Part shown: positions 1 to 8,106 of the stretch, one piece after another
Numbering within the stretch: the stretch's first letter is position 1
Layout of the letters: each line of letters opens with the position of its first letter
DNA from: Microvirga sp. 3-52
GTDB lineage: Bacteria; Pseudomonadota; Alphaproteobacteria; Rhizobiales; Beijerinckiaceae
Assembly: GCF_018383585.1 (NCBI RefSeq)
Contig: NZ_JAHAMK010000012.1
Location: 31,251-95,250 of the forward strand
DNA length: 64,000 nt
Direction: 5' to 3'
The notes under the pieces: model-generated
Told to the model about the DNA's origin: nothing
Seen by the model: only the letters and a program-made list of their open reading frames with translations
Databases searched by the model: none
Made by a program: the position numbers and the translations under genes

Positions 1-190
1 CGCCGATCAGTTCGCCAATGGCGAGAACCGTCATGATCCAGGGGGTGAAGCGATAGCCCAGGAAGGCGAGCCAGGTTCCCTCAAGATTGATGAGGCCGAA
101 AGAGGCGGCCCAGCTGACGGCTGCGGGAGCCGTCATCGCACGCAAGCCGGCAATCACTCCGATCAGGAGCGCCAACACATAAACGACCAT
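1..190 (-). CDS. DUF4126 family membrane protein (3' part outside window)
   Basis: The first 63 codons of a hydrophobic protein run off the left edge of the window. The start ATG is at 190-188. The N-terminus begins MVVYVLALLIGV, followed by AGLRAMTAPAAVSWAA, the characteristic opening of DUF4126 membrane proteins. A second hydrophobic stretch begins near residue 50. The family has no established biochemical role. It is divergent from the diguanylate cyclase gene, with about 240 bp between the two starts. Family assignment is fairly sure; function is unknown. Confidence 0.75.
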   Translation of the reverse strand, partial: MVVYVLALLIGVIAGLRAMTAPAAVSWAASFGLINLEGTWLAFLGYRFTPWIMTVLAIGELIG

Positions 191-431
191 CGCTCTCCCC
201 GCTATTTGCTTAAGCTTGGCATGGCGGGAATGCCTTTTTCAATCCTATGCGGAATAGCATCGAGCGTCACCACCGTCGCCTCGAACGATTCGCGCCTAGA
301 AGATCTTGGCGGCCTGCAAAGCCCGGACAGAACAACCTTAACCATCTGGCTCGATGGATGACACAAAGATACATCGCCTCTATAAAGCTCGGCATCCGAA
401 TTTTCTCATCGTTCCAGGGACGGCACTCATT

Positions 432-2123
432 ATGGCAATGCGGCATTGGTCGCTTCGGCAGCAGGTCACCCTGCTCGTAGGCGTGCTGTGCCTGGCACTC
501 GTATGCGTGCTTGCCGTGGGAGCTGCCTATATCGCCCAGAGCCGGGTCCGGCAGATCGTGATGAATAACGAGGCCCATGATGCGGCGCTCACGACGAGCA
601 TCCTAGATCGCGGCATGTTCGAACGCTACCGGGAAGTCCGGAACCTGGCCGCCATGCCGCCCCTGAAGAATATCTGGACGGGCGATCCAGCCGTGATCCG
701 GCAGGTGCTCGAGCAATTGCGGACGTCCTATCCCGACTACGCCTGGATCGGGTACGCGACGCCGGACGGAACGGTCCGGGCCGCGACGCAAGGCATGCTG
801 GAGGGTCAATCCGTCCAAGCGCGCCCGTGGTTCCAGGATGGCCTGAAGGGGCCCGCTGTCGGCGATGTGCACGAGGCCAAGCTCCTCGCCGCTCTTCTGG
901 GTCCCGCGCCGAACAACGAGCCGTTCCGTTTCGTCGATGTGGCGGCGCCCGTTCGTGACGAGACCGGCCGCGTCATCGGCGTTGTCGGCGCCCATCTGAG
1001 CTGGACCTGGGCCGATGAACGGCGTCAGGCGATTCTTCGCGGCCAGTCGCGTCCTGACGGAAAATCGATCTGGATCCTCTCCGGCGATGGGACGATGCTC
1101 CTCGGACCGAGTATCGGCAGCAAGCCGTTCCCGGACGAGAAGGTCCGTGCGATGCGTCAGGCCAAGACAGGCGCCTTCGAGGATGTCTCCGGGCCCGAGG
1201 CGATGCTGACCGGCTATGCCGTTGCAGCCGGTTACAAGGAATATCCGGGCCTCGACTGGATCGTGGTTTCCCGTCAGCCCGACAGCATCGCCTTCGCCGC
1301 CACCAAGGGAATCGTCTGGACGATCATCGGCCTGGGATGCGCAATCGCCTTCGCCGGACTGATATGCGCCCTCCTCATCGCAAAAGGCGTTGCCCGCCCG
1401 TTGCAGGCAATCATCCAGGCCGCCGACAAGATCGGTCGTGATCCGACGATTTCCCAGGTTCCTCGGGTGGTGGGATCCTCGGAGATCATCAGGCTCTCGG
1501 CGGCGCTCCGCTCCCTTCTCCGGCGAGCCGGTGCGGCGGAGCAGCAGGTGATCGAGGTTGCCTCGCAACGTGAAAAGGACGTAACGGCTCTTCGTCAGCT
1601 GGCTGAGACGGATGCCTTATCCGGCCTTCTCAACCGCCGTGGCTTCAGTCTTCTGGCCGACGATGTTTTCAGCCTTCATCGGCACCATGAACGCCCCCTG
1701 GCCGTACTGCTCCTCGACATCGATCTCTTCAAGAAGGTCAACGACACCTACGGGCATGCCGCCGGCGATGCCGTGATCCAGGCCGTCGGAACCGCCTTGA
1801 CGAAGGCCTTGCGATCCTCCGACATCATCGCACGTTTCGGCGGCGAGGAGTTCATCGTCCTCGTGCATGAGGTGGATGCGAACGGGATCATCATCATTGC
1901 CCAGGACCTGCGCCGCGCAATCGAAGCTCTTTTGATCGAGCATCAGGAGCAGAGACTGACCGTCACCATCAGCATCGGCGGTGCCATGGCGCAACCCGGT
2001 GACCGGGACATTCAGGATGTCATCGAACGGGCGGACGGCGCTCTCTACAAGGCCAAGGCGGCCGGACGAAACCGCGTCGTCATCGACGGGCTGCAGATCC
2101 AACTCGCCACCGCCGTTGCCTGA
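432..2123 (+). CDS. Membrane-bound diguanylate cyclase (dCache-like sensor, HAMP, GGDEF)
   Basis: This is predicted to make c-di-GMP from two GTP at the inner membrane in response to a periplasmic signal. A first membrane helix spans about residues 12-36. A periplasmic sensor region of about 255 residues follows, containing WF and PVRDETGRVIGVV segments typical of Cache domains. A second helix lies at about 293-317, then a HAMP linker and a GGDEF domain from about 394. The active-site motif is GGEEF at 470-474. The product-inhibition I-site RSSD sits at 461-464, so feedback inhibition should be intact. The frame is open from 354, but the ATG at 432 is preferred because it has an AGGGA ribosome site 11 bases upstream and places the membrane helix at the N-terminus. 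The ligand is unknown. Confidence 0.92.
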   Translation: MAMRHWSLRQQVTLLVGVLCLALVCVLAVGAAYIAQSRVRQIVMNNEAHDAALTTSILDRGMFERYREVRNLAAMPPLKNIWTGDPAVIRQVLEQLRTSYPDYAWIGYATPDGTVRAATQGMLEGQSVQARPWFQDGLKGPAVGDVHEAKLLAALLGPAPNNEPFRFVDVAAPVRDETGRVIGVVGAHLSWTWADERRQAILRGQSRPDGKSIWILSGDGTMLLGPSIGSKPFPDEKVRAMRQAKTGAFEDVSGPEAMLTGYAVAAGYKEYPGLDWIVVSRQPDSIAFAATKGIVWTIIGLGCAIAFAGLICALLIAKGVARPLQAIIQAADKIGRDPTISQVPRVVGSSEIIRLSAALRSLLRRAGAAEQQVIEVASQREKDVTALRQLAETDALSGLLNRRGFSLLADDVFSLHRHHERPLAVLLLDIDLFKKVNDTYGHAAGDAVIQAVGTALTKALRSSDIIARFGGEEFIVLVHEVDANGIIIIAQDLRRAIEALLIEHQEQRLTVTISIGGAMAQPGDRDIQDVIERADGALYKAKAAGRNRVVIDGLQIQLATAVA

Positions 2124-2135
2124 ACAATCAATTCG

Positions 2136-2228
2136 TCAGGCTGCCGGGGAGCCGTGATAGGCGCTCTCGAGTGCATCCGCGTCGAGCTTGACCATCTTGA
2201 GCAGCGCCTCCATGACCGGGCGGGCCAT
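2136..2228 (-). pseudogene. C-terminal remnant of a PhnB-like VOC protein
   Basis: About 30 codons encode an ATG-started fragment ending with a run of the form ALLKMVKLD followed by ALESAYHG. This closely resembles the extreme C-terminus of PhnB / 3-demethylubiquinone methyltransferase-like VOC proteins, whose tails read roughly AMLQMKKLDIAALEAAYAG. No matching upstream domain is found in this frame, where the sequence becomes arginine-rich shadow coding of the DoxX gene. It lies just downstream of doxX in an operon type that commonly carries a PhnB-like gene, so it is best read as the end of a deleted gene. The family match is from memory of the conserved tail. Confidence 0.5.
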
Positions 2229-2277
2229 TGCTAAGGCAAACCGCCGTCGTTTCTTCGACAAGATGTTCGGTGAGACT

Positions 2278-2706
2278 TCAGCGGATGAGCGGCAGGAGCG
2301 CCCGCACGCGCGGGTCGCGCAGCCAGAGTCCGGCCCACAGAGCGACTCCGAGATAGACACCGAACAGCGTGTGACTGAGCAGCGGACTGCCGATGCGCAT
2401 ATGGGTGGCAACCGCGCCACCGAGATAGGCGGTGATCAGGATGGCTCCCAGGACCGATGTGCGCGGAGCGGCGTAGAGCAGAGCGGACGCGATGAGCACG
2501 ACGCCAAGGGCGCGCCATAGGGCGGGATCGGCCGGCCAGCCGAGCGGGGTCACCGTGTCGATTACCACCTGAAGCGGCACCAGCTTGATCGCTCCATCGA
2601 ACAGGAGGAACAGGACGACGAGGCCGCTCAGAGCCCGTCCTGTCCAGACACCTGCGCTGCTCCTGGTTTCGGCTTGTGCCGTTGCTGCGTAAGACATCGT
2701 ATTCAT
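2278..2706 (-). CDS. DoxX family membrane protein
   Basis: A 142-residue protein with four predicted membrane helices (about 25-42, 62-82, 87-105 and 115-132) and the short loop-rich layout of the DoxX/DoxD family. The segment FLLFDGAIKLVP near residue 35 matches the conserved first helix of DoxX-like proteins found next to AHSA1 and VOC genes. It is the last intact gene of an apparent three-gene operon (VOC, AHSA1, DoxX), 21 bp after the AHSA1 gene. Functions proposed for the family, such as quinone-linked oxidation or membrane redox control, are not established here. Confidence 0.82.
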   Translation of the reverse strand: MNTMSYAATAQAETRSSAGVWTGRALSGLVVLFLLFDGAIKLVPLQVVIDTVTPLGWPADPALWRALGVVLIASALLYAAPRTSVLGAILITAYLGGAVATHMRIGSPLLSHTLFGVYLGVALWAGLWLRDPRVRALLPLIR

Positions 2707-2727
2707 TCATTTCGTTCCTTCGATGAT

Positions 2728-3207
2728 TCAAGCCGCAGAGGATACCGGTCGGATTTCGGAGAGTTCGGCCAATTGTCCTGCGACGATGCTCCAGCCCTCG
2801 TGGAAGCCCATCTGCTCGTGCTGCTTCATGGCCTCTTCACTCCAGTGCTGCACGCGGGCGGTGTAGCGGGTGCCGGAGCCTTCTTGCTCAAGGGTGATGG
2901 TCGCAACCATGAAGGCGTCCTGCGGGATCCACCCCTGCCTGAAGGCATCGGTCACGACAATCTTGCGATGGGGTACGATTTCCAGGAATACGCCTTCATG
3001 AGGCATGTCGGTGCCGTCGGGCGAGCGCATCATGGTGTAGGCGCGGCCCCCGGGACGAAGCTCGAAATCGACCACTGGTGTGGTGTAGGGGCGCGGAGCC
3101 CACCATTCGCCGGTGCGCTCAGTCCAAACCTTGTAGACGATCTCAGGCGAAGCATGGATCAATCGCGTGATCGAAAGTTCATGATTGGCGGCAGTCTGGT
3201 TGGTCAT
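2728..3207 (-). CDS. SRPBCC / AHSA1-domain protein
   Basis: A 159-residue soluble protein made of one START/Bet v 1-like (AHSA1) domain. It opens with the diagnostic pattern ITRLIHASPEIVYKVWTERTG, contains a WWAP segment, and ends with the amphipathic helix HEGWSIVAGQLAEL. AHSA1 proteins bind hydrophobic ligands in a central cavity; no catalytic residue can be assigned. It lies between the VOC gene (28 bp upstream) and doxX in the same direction, a combination usually controlled by a small regulator, here probably the divergent HxlR-family gene. Confidence 0.88.
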   Translation of the reverse strand: MTNQTAANHELSITRLIHASPEIVYKVWTERTGEWWAPRPYTTPVVDFELRPGGRAYTMMRSPDGTDMPHEGVFLEIVPHRKIVVTDAFRQGWIPQDAFMVATITLEQEGSGTRYTARVQHWSEEAMKQHEQMGFHEGWSIVAGQLAELSEIRPVSSAA

Positions 3208-3235
3208 TGTCTTCGCTCCCTTTGACCTTTCGCGT

Positions 3236-3667
3236 TCACGCTGCGGTCGTCTCGCTCATGGCCTCCTTGGCTGCCGAGACATCCATCCACATGACCTCCC
3301 AGATGTGGCCGTCGAGATCCTCGAAGCTGCGGCCATACATGAAGCCGTAATCCTGCTTCGGGCTAGGATCGATCTTTCCACCTGCAGCATCCGCTCGGCT
3401 GGCGATAGCGTCGACCTCATCGCGGCTCTCGGCGGACATGCAGATCAGGACTTCCGTGGTTTCCTTGGCGTTGGCGATCCGTTTCGGCGTGAACTGAAGG
3501 AACTTGTCATGGGTCAGGAGCATCGCATGGATGGTCTCGGAAAAGACCATGCAGGCAGCGGTATGGTCGGTGAACTGCTCGTTCTTCACCGCGCCCAGGG
3601 CCTCGTAGAAGGCGATGGACTTGGGCAGGTCGGCGACGGGCAGGTTCACGAAGATCATTTTGGACAT
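3236..3667 (-). CDS. VOC family (glyoxalase/bleomycin-resistance fold) protein
   Basis: A 143-residue protein starting MSKMIFVNLPVADLPKS, the usual opening beta-strand of VOC proteins of the lactoylglutathione-lyase-like group. The fold ends with the second-repeat strand DLDGHIWEVMWM, where H and E are typical metal ligands. The substrate cannot be told from sequence. The start at 3667 is chosen over the upstream in-frame ATG at 3709 because a strong GGAGGGAGAG ribosome site lies just before it. It is the first gene of the VOC-AHSA1-DoxX operon and is divergent from the HxlR regulator at about 50-60 bp. Confidence 0.88.
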   Translation of the reverse strand: MSKMIFVNLPVADLPKSIAFYEALGAVKNEQFTDHTAACMVFSETIHAMLLTHDKFLQFTPKRIANAKETTEVLICMSAESRDEVDAIASRADAAGGKIDPSPKQDYGFMYGRSFEDLDGHIWEVMWMDVSAAKEAMSETTAA

Positions 3668-3713
3668 TGGGACTCTCCCTCCGGGCTTGTGATTTGACAA
3701 CGATTCCACGAAA

Positions 3714-3751
3714 AGTTATTGATAGCAACTATGAAGTTAAAAAAACTAACT
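3714..3751. promoter_or_regulatory. Candidate HxlR operator: two AGTT/AACT inverted repeats
   Basis: Two short inverted repeats lie in the divergent promoter region and at the start of the regulator gene. One has AGTT at 3714-3717 and AACT at 3727-3730. The other has AGTTA at 3735-3739 and TAACT at 3747-3751. Dyads of this size overlapping the regulator start suit autoregulation by an HxlR dimer. This is inferred from position and symmetry only. Confidence 0.4.
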
Positions 3752-4432
3752 GAAGAGTCGGACAGCCGCTCCAAGCGCCATTATGAGGACGCCTGTGCGA
3801 CGGCTCATGCCCTCGACCTCGTCGGCGAACGTTGGGCGCTCCTGGTCATGCGAGAGCTCATGCTGGGGCCAAAGCGCTTCAGCGACCTGCGCGAGAGCCT
3901 GCCCGGCATCAGCGCCAACGTGCTTACCCAGCGCCTCGAGGGGCTGGAGGCGGCCGGCGTTCTCGTGCGGCGCAAGTTGCCCCCGCCTGCGGCGGTGCAG
4001 GTCTATGAGCTCACGGAATGGGGATATGAGAGCGAGCCGATCTTTCAAGCGCTCGGCCGCTGGGCGGCGCGCTCGCCTGCGCACGACCCGAGCCTGCCGT
4101 TCAGCACGGCGTCCTTGGTGCTGTCCTTGAGGACGATGTTCAACGCGGAGCGGGCAAAGGATATGGACGCGTGGATCGGTTTTCATCTGGGCGAGGAGAC
4201 GTTCCTCGCCCGACTGGCCGACAGACGGCTCGAGATTGCCCGCGGCCCTCTCGACGGCGCCAACCTGATCTTGACAGGAGCGCCGTCGGTGCTCGCCGGT
4301 GCGATTTATGGCGGTCAGCCGCTGGAGGCGCTGGAACAGGCGGGCGTGCTCCAGGTCGAGGGCGATCGCGCGCTGGCGCAGAAATTCGTGCGCCTGTTCC
4401 CGCTGCCGCCGAAGGCTTCGAAGCCCGCCTGA
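3719..4432 (+). CDS. HxlR-family transcriptional regulator with C-terminal SCP2-like domain
   Basis: A 237-residue protein. The first ~120 residues are a winged-helix HxlR domain: CATAHALDLVGERWALLVMRELMLG is its conserved entry, including the single N-terminal Cys, followed by the recognition region FSDLRESLPGISANVLTQRL. Residues about 130-230 resemble a sterol-carrier (SCP2) domain, as in larger HxlR-like regulators. It is divergent from the VOC-AHSA1-DoxX operon, which it probably controls. ATG codons at 3719 and 3731 are both possible; neither has a clear ribosome site and inverted repeats overlap them. The effector is unknown. Confidence 0.85.
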   Translation: MIATMKLKKLTEESDSRSKRHYEDACATAHALDLVGERWALLVMRELMLGPKRFSDLRESLPGISANVLTQRLEGLEAAGVLVRRKLPPPAAVQVYELTEWGYESEPIFQALGRWAARSPAHDPSLPFSTASLVLSLRTMFNAERAKDMDAWIGFHLGEETFLARLADRRLEIARGPLDGANLILTGAPSVLAGAIYGGQPLEALEQAGVLQVEGDRALAQKFVRLFPLPPKASKPA

Positions 4433-4457
4433 GAGATTTCAGTCGCGCGGCAGTGAA

Positions 4458-5189
4458 CTATCGCAGCGTCTCATCGAGTACGGTAAGCAGGCGCTTCCAA
4501 TGCCGCTCCGCTCCGCCCTCGTCGTAGACGCTGTGGTCGGAGACCGCCCAGCCATGGGCCATACCGACGTAATTTTCGATGATGTGATCGATCTCGGCCC
4601 GGCGCAGCGCCTCTGCCAGGAGGCCCGATTGTTCCGGCGGGAAACTGCCGTCGACGCCCGCGCTGCCCACATAGACGCGTCCCTTGATCGTGGACACGTG
4701 ACGATGCGGACTGTCCGGCGCATCGCTCGCAAGACGTCCGCCATGGAAGCTCGCAGCAGCAGCGATACGATCGGGATAGGCCGCAGCAGCATGGATGGCG
4801 CGGCTTCCGCCCATGCAATAGCCAACCGTGCCGATCCGGCCTGTGGCACCTGCCTCCGTCAATGCAGCAAGAAACGCGGCCGAATCGCGCCGGGTCATGT
4901 CCTGGCTCGTGCCATCGATCATGCCTCGCAGCACGCGACGCGTGGGCTCTTCGGAAAACGCCGTCTTGGCATCGAAGGGACCATAGTCGCCGAAGCGATA
5001 GAAGAGATCGGGAACGAGTACCAGATAGCCCTCACACGCGAGGCGCTCAGCCATCCTATCGAGCGCGGGGCGCGGGCCGAAAGCATCCATGTAGAGGATG
5101 ACGCCCGCCATAGGCTGATGGCCCGGGTGGAACAGCCCTGCCTTGGCGGTTCCGTCATCTGTCCGAATCGAAATGTCCTGCTTTGCCAA
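4458..5189 (-). CDS. Dienelactone hydrolase family protein
   Basis: A 243-residue alpha/beta hydrolase. The nucleophile motif GYCMGG places Cys125 as nucleophile, as in dienelactone hydrolases. An acid (GSAGVDGSF) and a histidine (VGMAHGW) complete the triad. The frame is open to 5318, but the first 43 codons look like non-coding arginine-rich sequence. A TTG at 5189-5187 preceded by GAGGAGAGAATC gives a good ribosome site and the normal family length, so the TTG start is preferred. Family members open lactone rings such as dienelactone; the true substrate is unknown. It is convergent with the HxlR gene and divergent from the patatin gene. Confidence 0.88.
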   Translation of the reverse strand: MAKQDISIRTDDGTAKAGLFHPGHQPMAGVILYMDAFGPRPALDRMAERLACEGYLVLVPDLFYRFGDYGPFDAKTAFSEEPTRRVLRGMIDGTSQDMTRRDSAAFLAALTEAGATGRIGTVGYCMGGSRAIHAAAAYPDRIAAAASFHGGRLASDAPDSPHRHVSTIKGRVYVGSAGVDGSFPPEQSGLLAEALRRAEIDHIIENYVGMAHGWAVSDHSVYDEGGAERHWKRLLTVLDETLR

Positions 5190-5323
5190 GATTCTCTCCT
5201 CGCATGTGCGCTGCCCGTCCTCCGAACCCTCACCGGAGGCGGGCGTTTCCTGCCCTCTCCTATGACCGCATAGGAGCGCTATTTCAAACCGGCGGCGCCC
5301 GTTGCCGTGTCGAGGCATTCACG

Positions 5324-6427
5324 ATGACCCCGTCTTCGAAGTTCGGTCGAGAGAAGTTGGCCAAGGAGCAGCCGCTCGTCCTCGTACTCGGCGGAGGCAA
5401 TGCGCTCGGCTCCTATCTGGCCGGCGCTTACGAGCATCTGCTGCAGCAGGCAATCGATCCCCAATGGATCGTCGGCGGATCCATTGGGGCGGTGACAGGC
5501 GCGATCATCGCCGGGAACGCTCCCGAGGATCGCTTGCCCCGGCTCAAAGCTTTTTGGGACGAGGCCATGATCCGCTCGCCGGGTTTGCTGGGGCGCGGCT
5601 CGAAAATCAGGCACACCTACAACGAGCTCCACACCATCACTGCCCTCCTGTTCGGGCGGCCCGGATTGTTCGGGCACCGCTATCCCGGCATGCTGTCCAT
5701 GCTGCCCTGGATGCCGGACGACGTCGCTCTCTATGACCATACCCCCCTACGCCGCACCTTGGAGCGGCTCGTCGATTTCGACAGGCTCAATCGGGGCGGC
5801 ATCAGACTCACCGTCGGCTGCGTCGACCTGGAATCTGGAGACGATGTTCTCTTCGATACGACCCGCGACACGCTTACGCCCGAGCATTTCCTCGCAAGCT
5901 CCGCCATCACGCCGATCTTCCCGCCCATCGAGATCGACGGGCGCTTGCTGTGCGATCCGGGCTACACCAACAACCTGCCCCTCGACGTGCCCTTCGCCGA
6001 GCCGATGAACCAGGACTTCACCTGCATCGCCGTCGAGCTGTTCAGCCTGCAGGCGTCGCGTCCGGGCTCGCTCGATTCAACGGCGGAGCGGGCGAACGAT
6101 CTCATCTTCGCCAGCCCCACGCGGCGGACCTTGAAGGCGCTCGAGCGGGAATTTGCCCTGCGAGATCGATGGGAGCCCGATGGTCCCACGGCCACGCTGC
6201 TGCACTTGGCCTATTACGCAGGAAGCGACGAGCGGGCTGGCAAGGCCTTCGACTACTCGCCCTCCTCGATCCACGACCGCTGGGCCGCGGGAAAGCGCGA
6301 TATGGAAAAGGGTCTGGCGCTCCTGGATGATGCGCCCGGAACCCGGCGCCGCTTCCGCTACTTGGCCCTGGATCCGCAGCAGGAAGCTTTATCGGCAGAA
6401 CTCGGAGCTGCGGCGGAAACCGCTTGA
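5324..6427 (+). CDS. Patatin-like phospholipase
   Basis: A 367-residue protein with a patatin Ser/Asp dyad layout. The oxyanion loop is GGGNALG at 23-29. The nucleophile elbow GGSIG contains Ser53. The catalytic aspartate is probably D211 in DPGYTNN, where family members usually have DGG or DGA. The family hydrolyses acyl esters of lipids; no signal peptide is seen, so a cytoplasmic or membrane-associated site is likely. The ATG at 5324, with GAGG 9 bases upstream, is chosen rather than the longer frame opening at 5183 over the dienelactone hydrolase start. Confidence 0.9.
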   Translation: MTPSSKFGREKLAKEQPLVLVLGGGNALGSYLAGAYEHLLQQAIDPQWIVGGSIGAVTGAIIAGNAPEDRLPRLKAFWDEAMIRSPGLLGRGSKIRHTYNELHTITALLFGRPGLFGHRYPGMLSMLPWMPDDVALYDHTPLRRTLERLVDFDRLNRGGIRLTVGCVDLESGDDVLFDTTRDTLTPEHFLASSAITPIFPPIEIDGRLLCDPGYTNNLPLDVPFAEPMNQDFTCIAVELFSLQASRPGSLDSTAERANDLIFASPTRRTLKALEREFALRDRWEPDGPTATLLHLAYYAGSDERAGKAFDYSPSSIHDRWAAGKRDMEKGLALLDDAPGTRRRFRYLALDPQQEALSAELGAAAETA

Positions 6428-6431
6428 GGGA

Positions 6432-6611
6432 TCAAGGGCCTCCGGCCAACGATCCCACCACCGCCATGGTCAGTTCGTCAAGATTGACGCGTGCTTCGAT
6501 AGTGATCATCTCGGCTTCGGTGGACTTGACCCGAAGACCCTGCTGTCCCGCCTCCGACTGGCGCCTCAGCTCGGCGACGATGGCCTCGCGCACTTGATCC
6601 TCGATATTCAT
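6432..6611 (-). CDS. Small acidic protein of 59 residues, unknown function
   Basis: A short frame begins ATG at 6611-6609 and stops at 6434-6432. The protein opens MNIEDQVREAIVAELRRQ and ends VVGSLAGGP. An AGGA ribosome site lies about 9 bases before the start. Codon choice is GC-rich and the predicted product is a single amphipathic helix followed by a beta-like segment, not a random translation. It sits between the patatin gene (convergent) and the HNH gene (same strand, 85 bp upstream). No family is recognised. Confidence 0.6.
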   Translation of the reverse strand: MNIEDQVREAIVAELRRQSEAGQQGLRVKSTEAEMITIEARVNLDELTMAVVGSLAGGP

Positions 6612-6696
6612 CGCTATTGTCCTTTCGCCATGACGCTTCTCGCTGTCGAACGTCGGGACGGACGCCCCTGTTCCACGCCTGCGCCGCCTCTGGGGC

Positions 6697-6969
6697 TCAC
6701 GCCTCTGCCCGGCCGGCCTTCAGCGCCTTGAAGGCCGGCGCCTCCATGGTGCCGCGTTCATTGTTACAGGCGGAGCAGGCCAGCACGATGTTGGCGCAAT
6801 TGAGCGGACCGCCGAAGGACTTGGGCACCACGTGGTCGAGGGTCGCGACATCGGGCGCACGTTTCACGCCGCGTCCCGGCCGCCGCGCGGGAATGCCGCA
6901 ATAAACGCAACGCCCTTCGTCCCGGGCAAAGACATCGTTGAAAAGCCTGATGCGCTGAGCTGCTTTCAT
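6697..6969 (-). CDS. HNH endonuclease domain protein
   Basis: A 90-residue protein that is almost entirely one HNH/zinc-ribbon nuclease domain. CVYCG forms the first zinc knuckle, LDHVVPKSFGGP carries the first His of the active site, and NIVLACSACNNERG carries the Asn and the second knuckle. Stand-alone proteins of this size are common in alphaproteobacteria and their targets are unknown. The ATG at 6969 overlaps the divergent BON gene's leader; the upstream frame to 7101 is a shadow. A GGAG lies rather far (16 bases) from the start. Not recognisably part of a restriction system or phage. Confidence 0.85.
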   Translation of the reverse strand: MKAAQRIRLFNDVFARDEGRCVYCGIPARRPGRGVKRAPDVATLDHVVPKSFGGPLNCANIVLACSACNNERGTMEAPAFKALKAGRAEA

Positions 6970-7063
6970 GCCGATAAAATTTACGCTCCTTTCAGTGGTC
7001 CTTTCGTGTGGAACCGGAGGGGAAGCGGGGTGGTTGCTCCTGCAATCCACAAGGAGAAAACTC

Positions 7064-7612
7064 ATGGTAGACACCCGCCGCAGGAACCGGAACCCTTTCA
7101 ATGACGATAACGGCTACGGTGATGTGCCCCCGCGCGGTGCCGTCGGCTTTCGCGGCGAAGGCCGGGAATATCCGGGCGGCTATGGCGGCGATGCCAATGA
7201 GTTTGCCGGCGGCGTGGTCGACGACGGACGGGGCGGACCTCCGGACGACGAGGGATTCGACCCCGGCTACGGCCACGACCGTTCCGGCCTGGGCGCTTTC
7301 GGTTCGCGCGATCCGAACGATGCGGATGTTCGCTCCGGCCGAGAGGACGGGCGCTCGTCTGGCGGCCATCGCGGCCGCGGTCCCAAGGGGTACAAGAGAT
7401 CCGACGAGCGCATCCATGAGGACGTATGCGAGCGCCTGATGGAAGATCCGTTCATCGATGCCTCCAACATCGAGGTGGTGGTGAAGGACGGCGAGGTCAC
7501 GCTCAACGGCACCGTTTCGAGCCGGGGTCTCAAGCGCCGTGCCGAGGATCTGGCGGACCTGTCCTCTGGCGTTGCGCATGTGCAGAACAACCTTCGCGCC
7601 GAAGGGGCCTGA
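7064..7612 (+). CDS. BON-domain protein with disordered Gly/Arg/Asp-rich N-terminus
   Basis: A 182-residue protein. Residues 1-115 are low complexity, rich in Gly, Arg and Asp with scattered Tyr/Phe, predicted disordered. Residues about 118-182 form a BON domain: the run SDERIHEDVCERLMED, then IEVVVKDGEVTLNGTV, then RAEDLADLSSGVAHVQNNL. BON domains usually act at membranes or in the periplasm, but no signal peptide is present, so a cytoplasmic role is possible. AAGGAG lies 8 bases before the ATG at 7064. A strong terminator follows the stop. Role unknown; stress-related roles of BON proteins are only a guess here. Confidence 0.85.
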   Translation: MVDTRRRNRNPFNDDNGYGDVPPRGAVGFRGEGREYPGGYGGDANEFAGGVVDDGRGGPPDDEGFDPGYGHDRSGLGAFGSRDPNDADVRSGREDGRSSGGHRGRGPKGYKRSDERIHEDVCERLMEDPFIDASNIEVVVKDGEVTLNGTVSSRGLKRRAEDLADLSSGVAHVQNNLRAEGA

Positions 7613-7618
7613 GACACA

Positions 7619-7648
7619 GGAAAGCTCCTACGACCGCGGGAGCTTTCC
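7619..7648 (+). terminator. Rho-independent terminator after the BON gene
   Basis: A perfect 10-bp stem (GGAAAGCTCC paired with GGAGCTTTCC) encloses a 10-nt loop and is followed by a C/T-rich run (cttctt). It begins 6 bases after the BON stop codon. Confidence 0.85.
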
Positions 7649-7711
7649 CTTCTTGTTGGTCGGCATTTCCCGGATCTTTGCACTTGATCCGGGTAGTCCA
7701 CTTATCGCCTC

Positions 7712-7918
7712 TCACGGAACCTCGGGCGGCAGCATCGGATGAATGACCGGCTTTTCAGAGTCCGGCGGCTGCTCGGGCAGGGATGACGGTGCACTCGGAG
7801 GAACCGAAGGCAGAGGAGTCTCGGGAGGAATCGGCATGCTGGGCACCGGCTCGGTCGGTGGCGGCTTGGGATAAAACTCATCCGGCTGCGGACGGCCGCT
7901 GGCAGTGGGTACGGACAA
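7712..7918 (-). CDS. Small proline-rich protein of 68 residues
   Basis: The frame is open to 8017, but the best start is a TTG at 7918-7916, preceded by AAGGGAG with 6-base spacing. The product is about one-third proline, with segments such as PKPPPTEPVP and PPETPLPSVPP, and ends PMLPPEVP. No signal peptide or membrane segment is seen. It is convergent with the BON gene and divergent from the MipA/OmpV gene. Proline bias can also arise from GC-rich shadow sequence, so the call rests mainly on the ribosome site and the absence of any better gene here. Confidence 0.45.
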   Translation of the reverse strand: MSVPTASGRPQPDEFYPKPPPTEPVPSMPIPPETPLPSVPPSAPSSLPEQPPDSEKPVIHPMLPPEVP

Positions 7919-8106
7919 GAAGCTCTCCCTTGCAACATTCTTTCTCGTAATCAACTGCCCAGTTGCACGAAAGTTCTGTCGCGGCTGAAGCTCTCCCACC
8001 ACATTCGCGGCCATCACGAAAGCGAAACCATAGACGAAATCCGAGGCTTGACCTTACGTCAGTTTGAGGCCACGACGACAGGACGGAATTTTGAATCGGA
8101 AGAGCC

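Noticed and set aside
218..239. GGCAT/ATGCC hairpin followed by five T
   Set aside because: Only a 5-bp stem, upstream of a gene and not after one; too weak to call a terminator.
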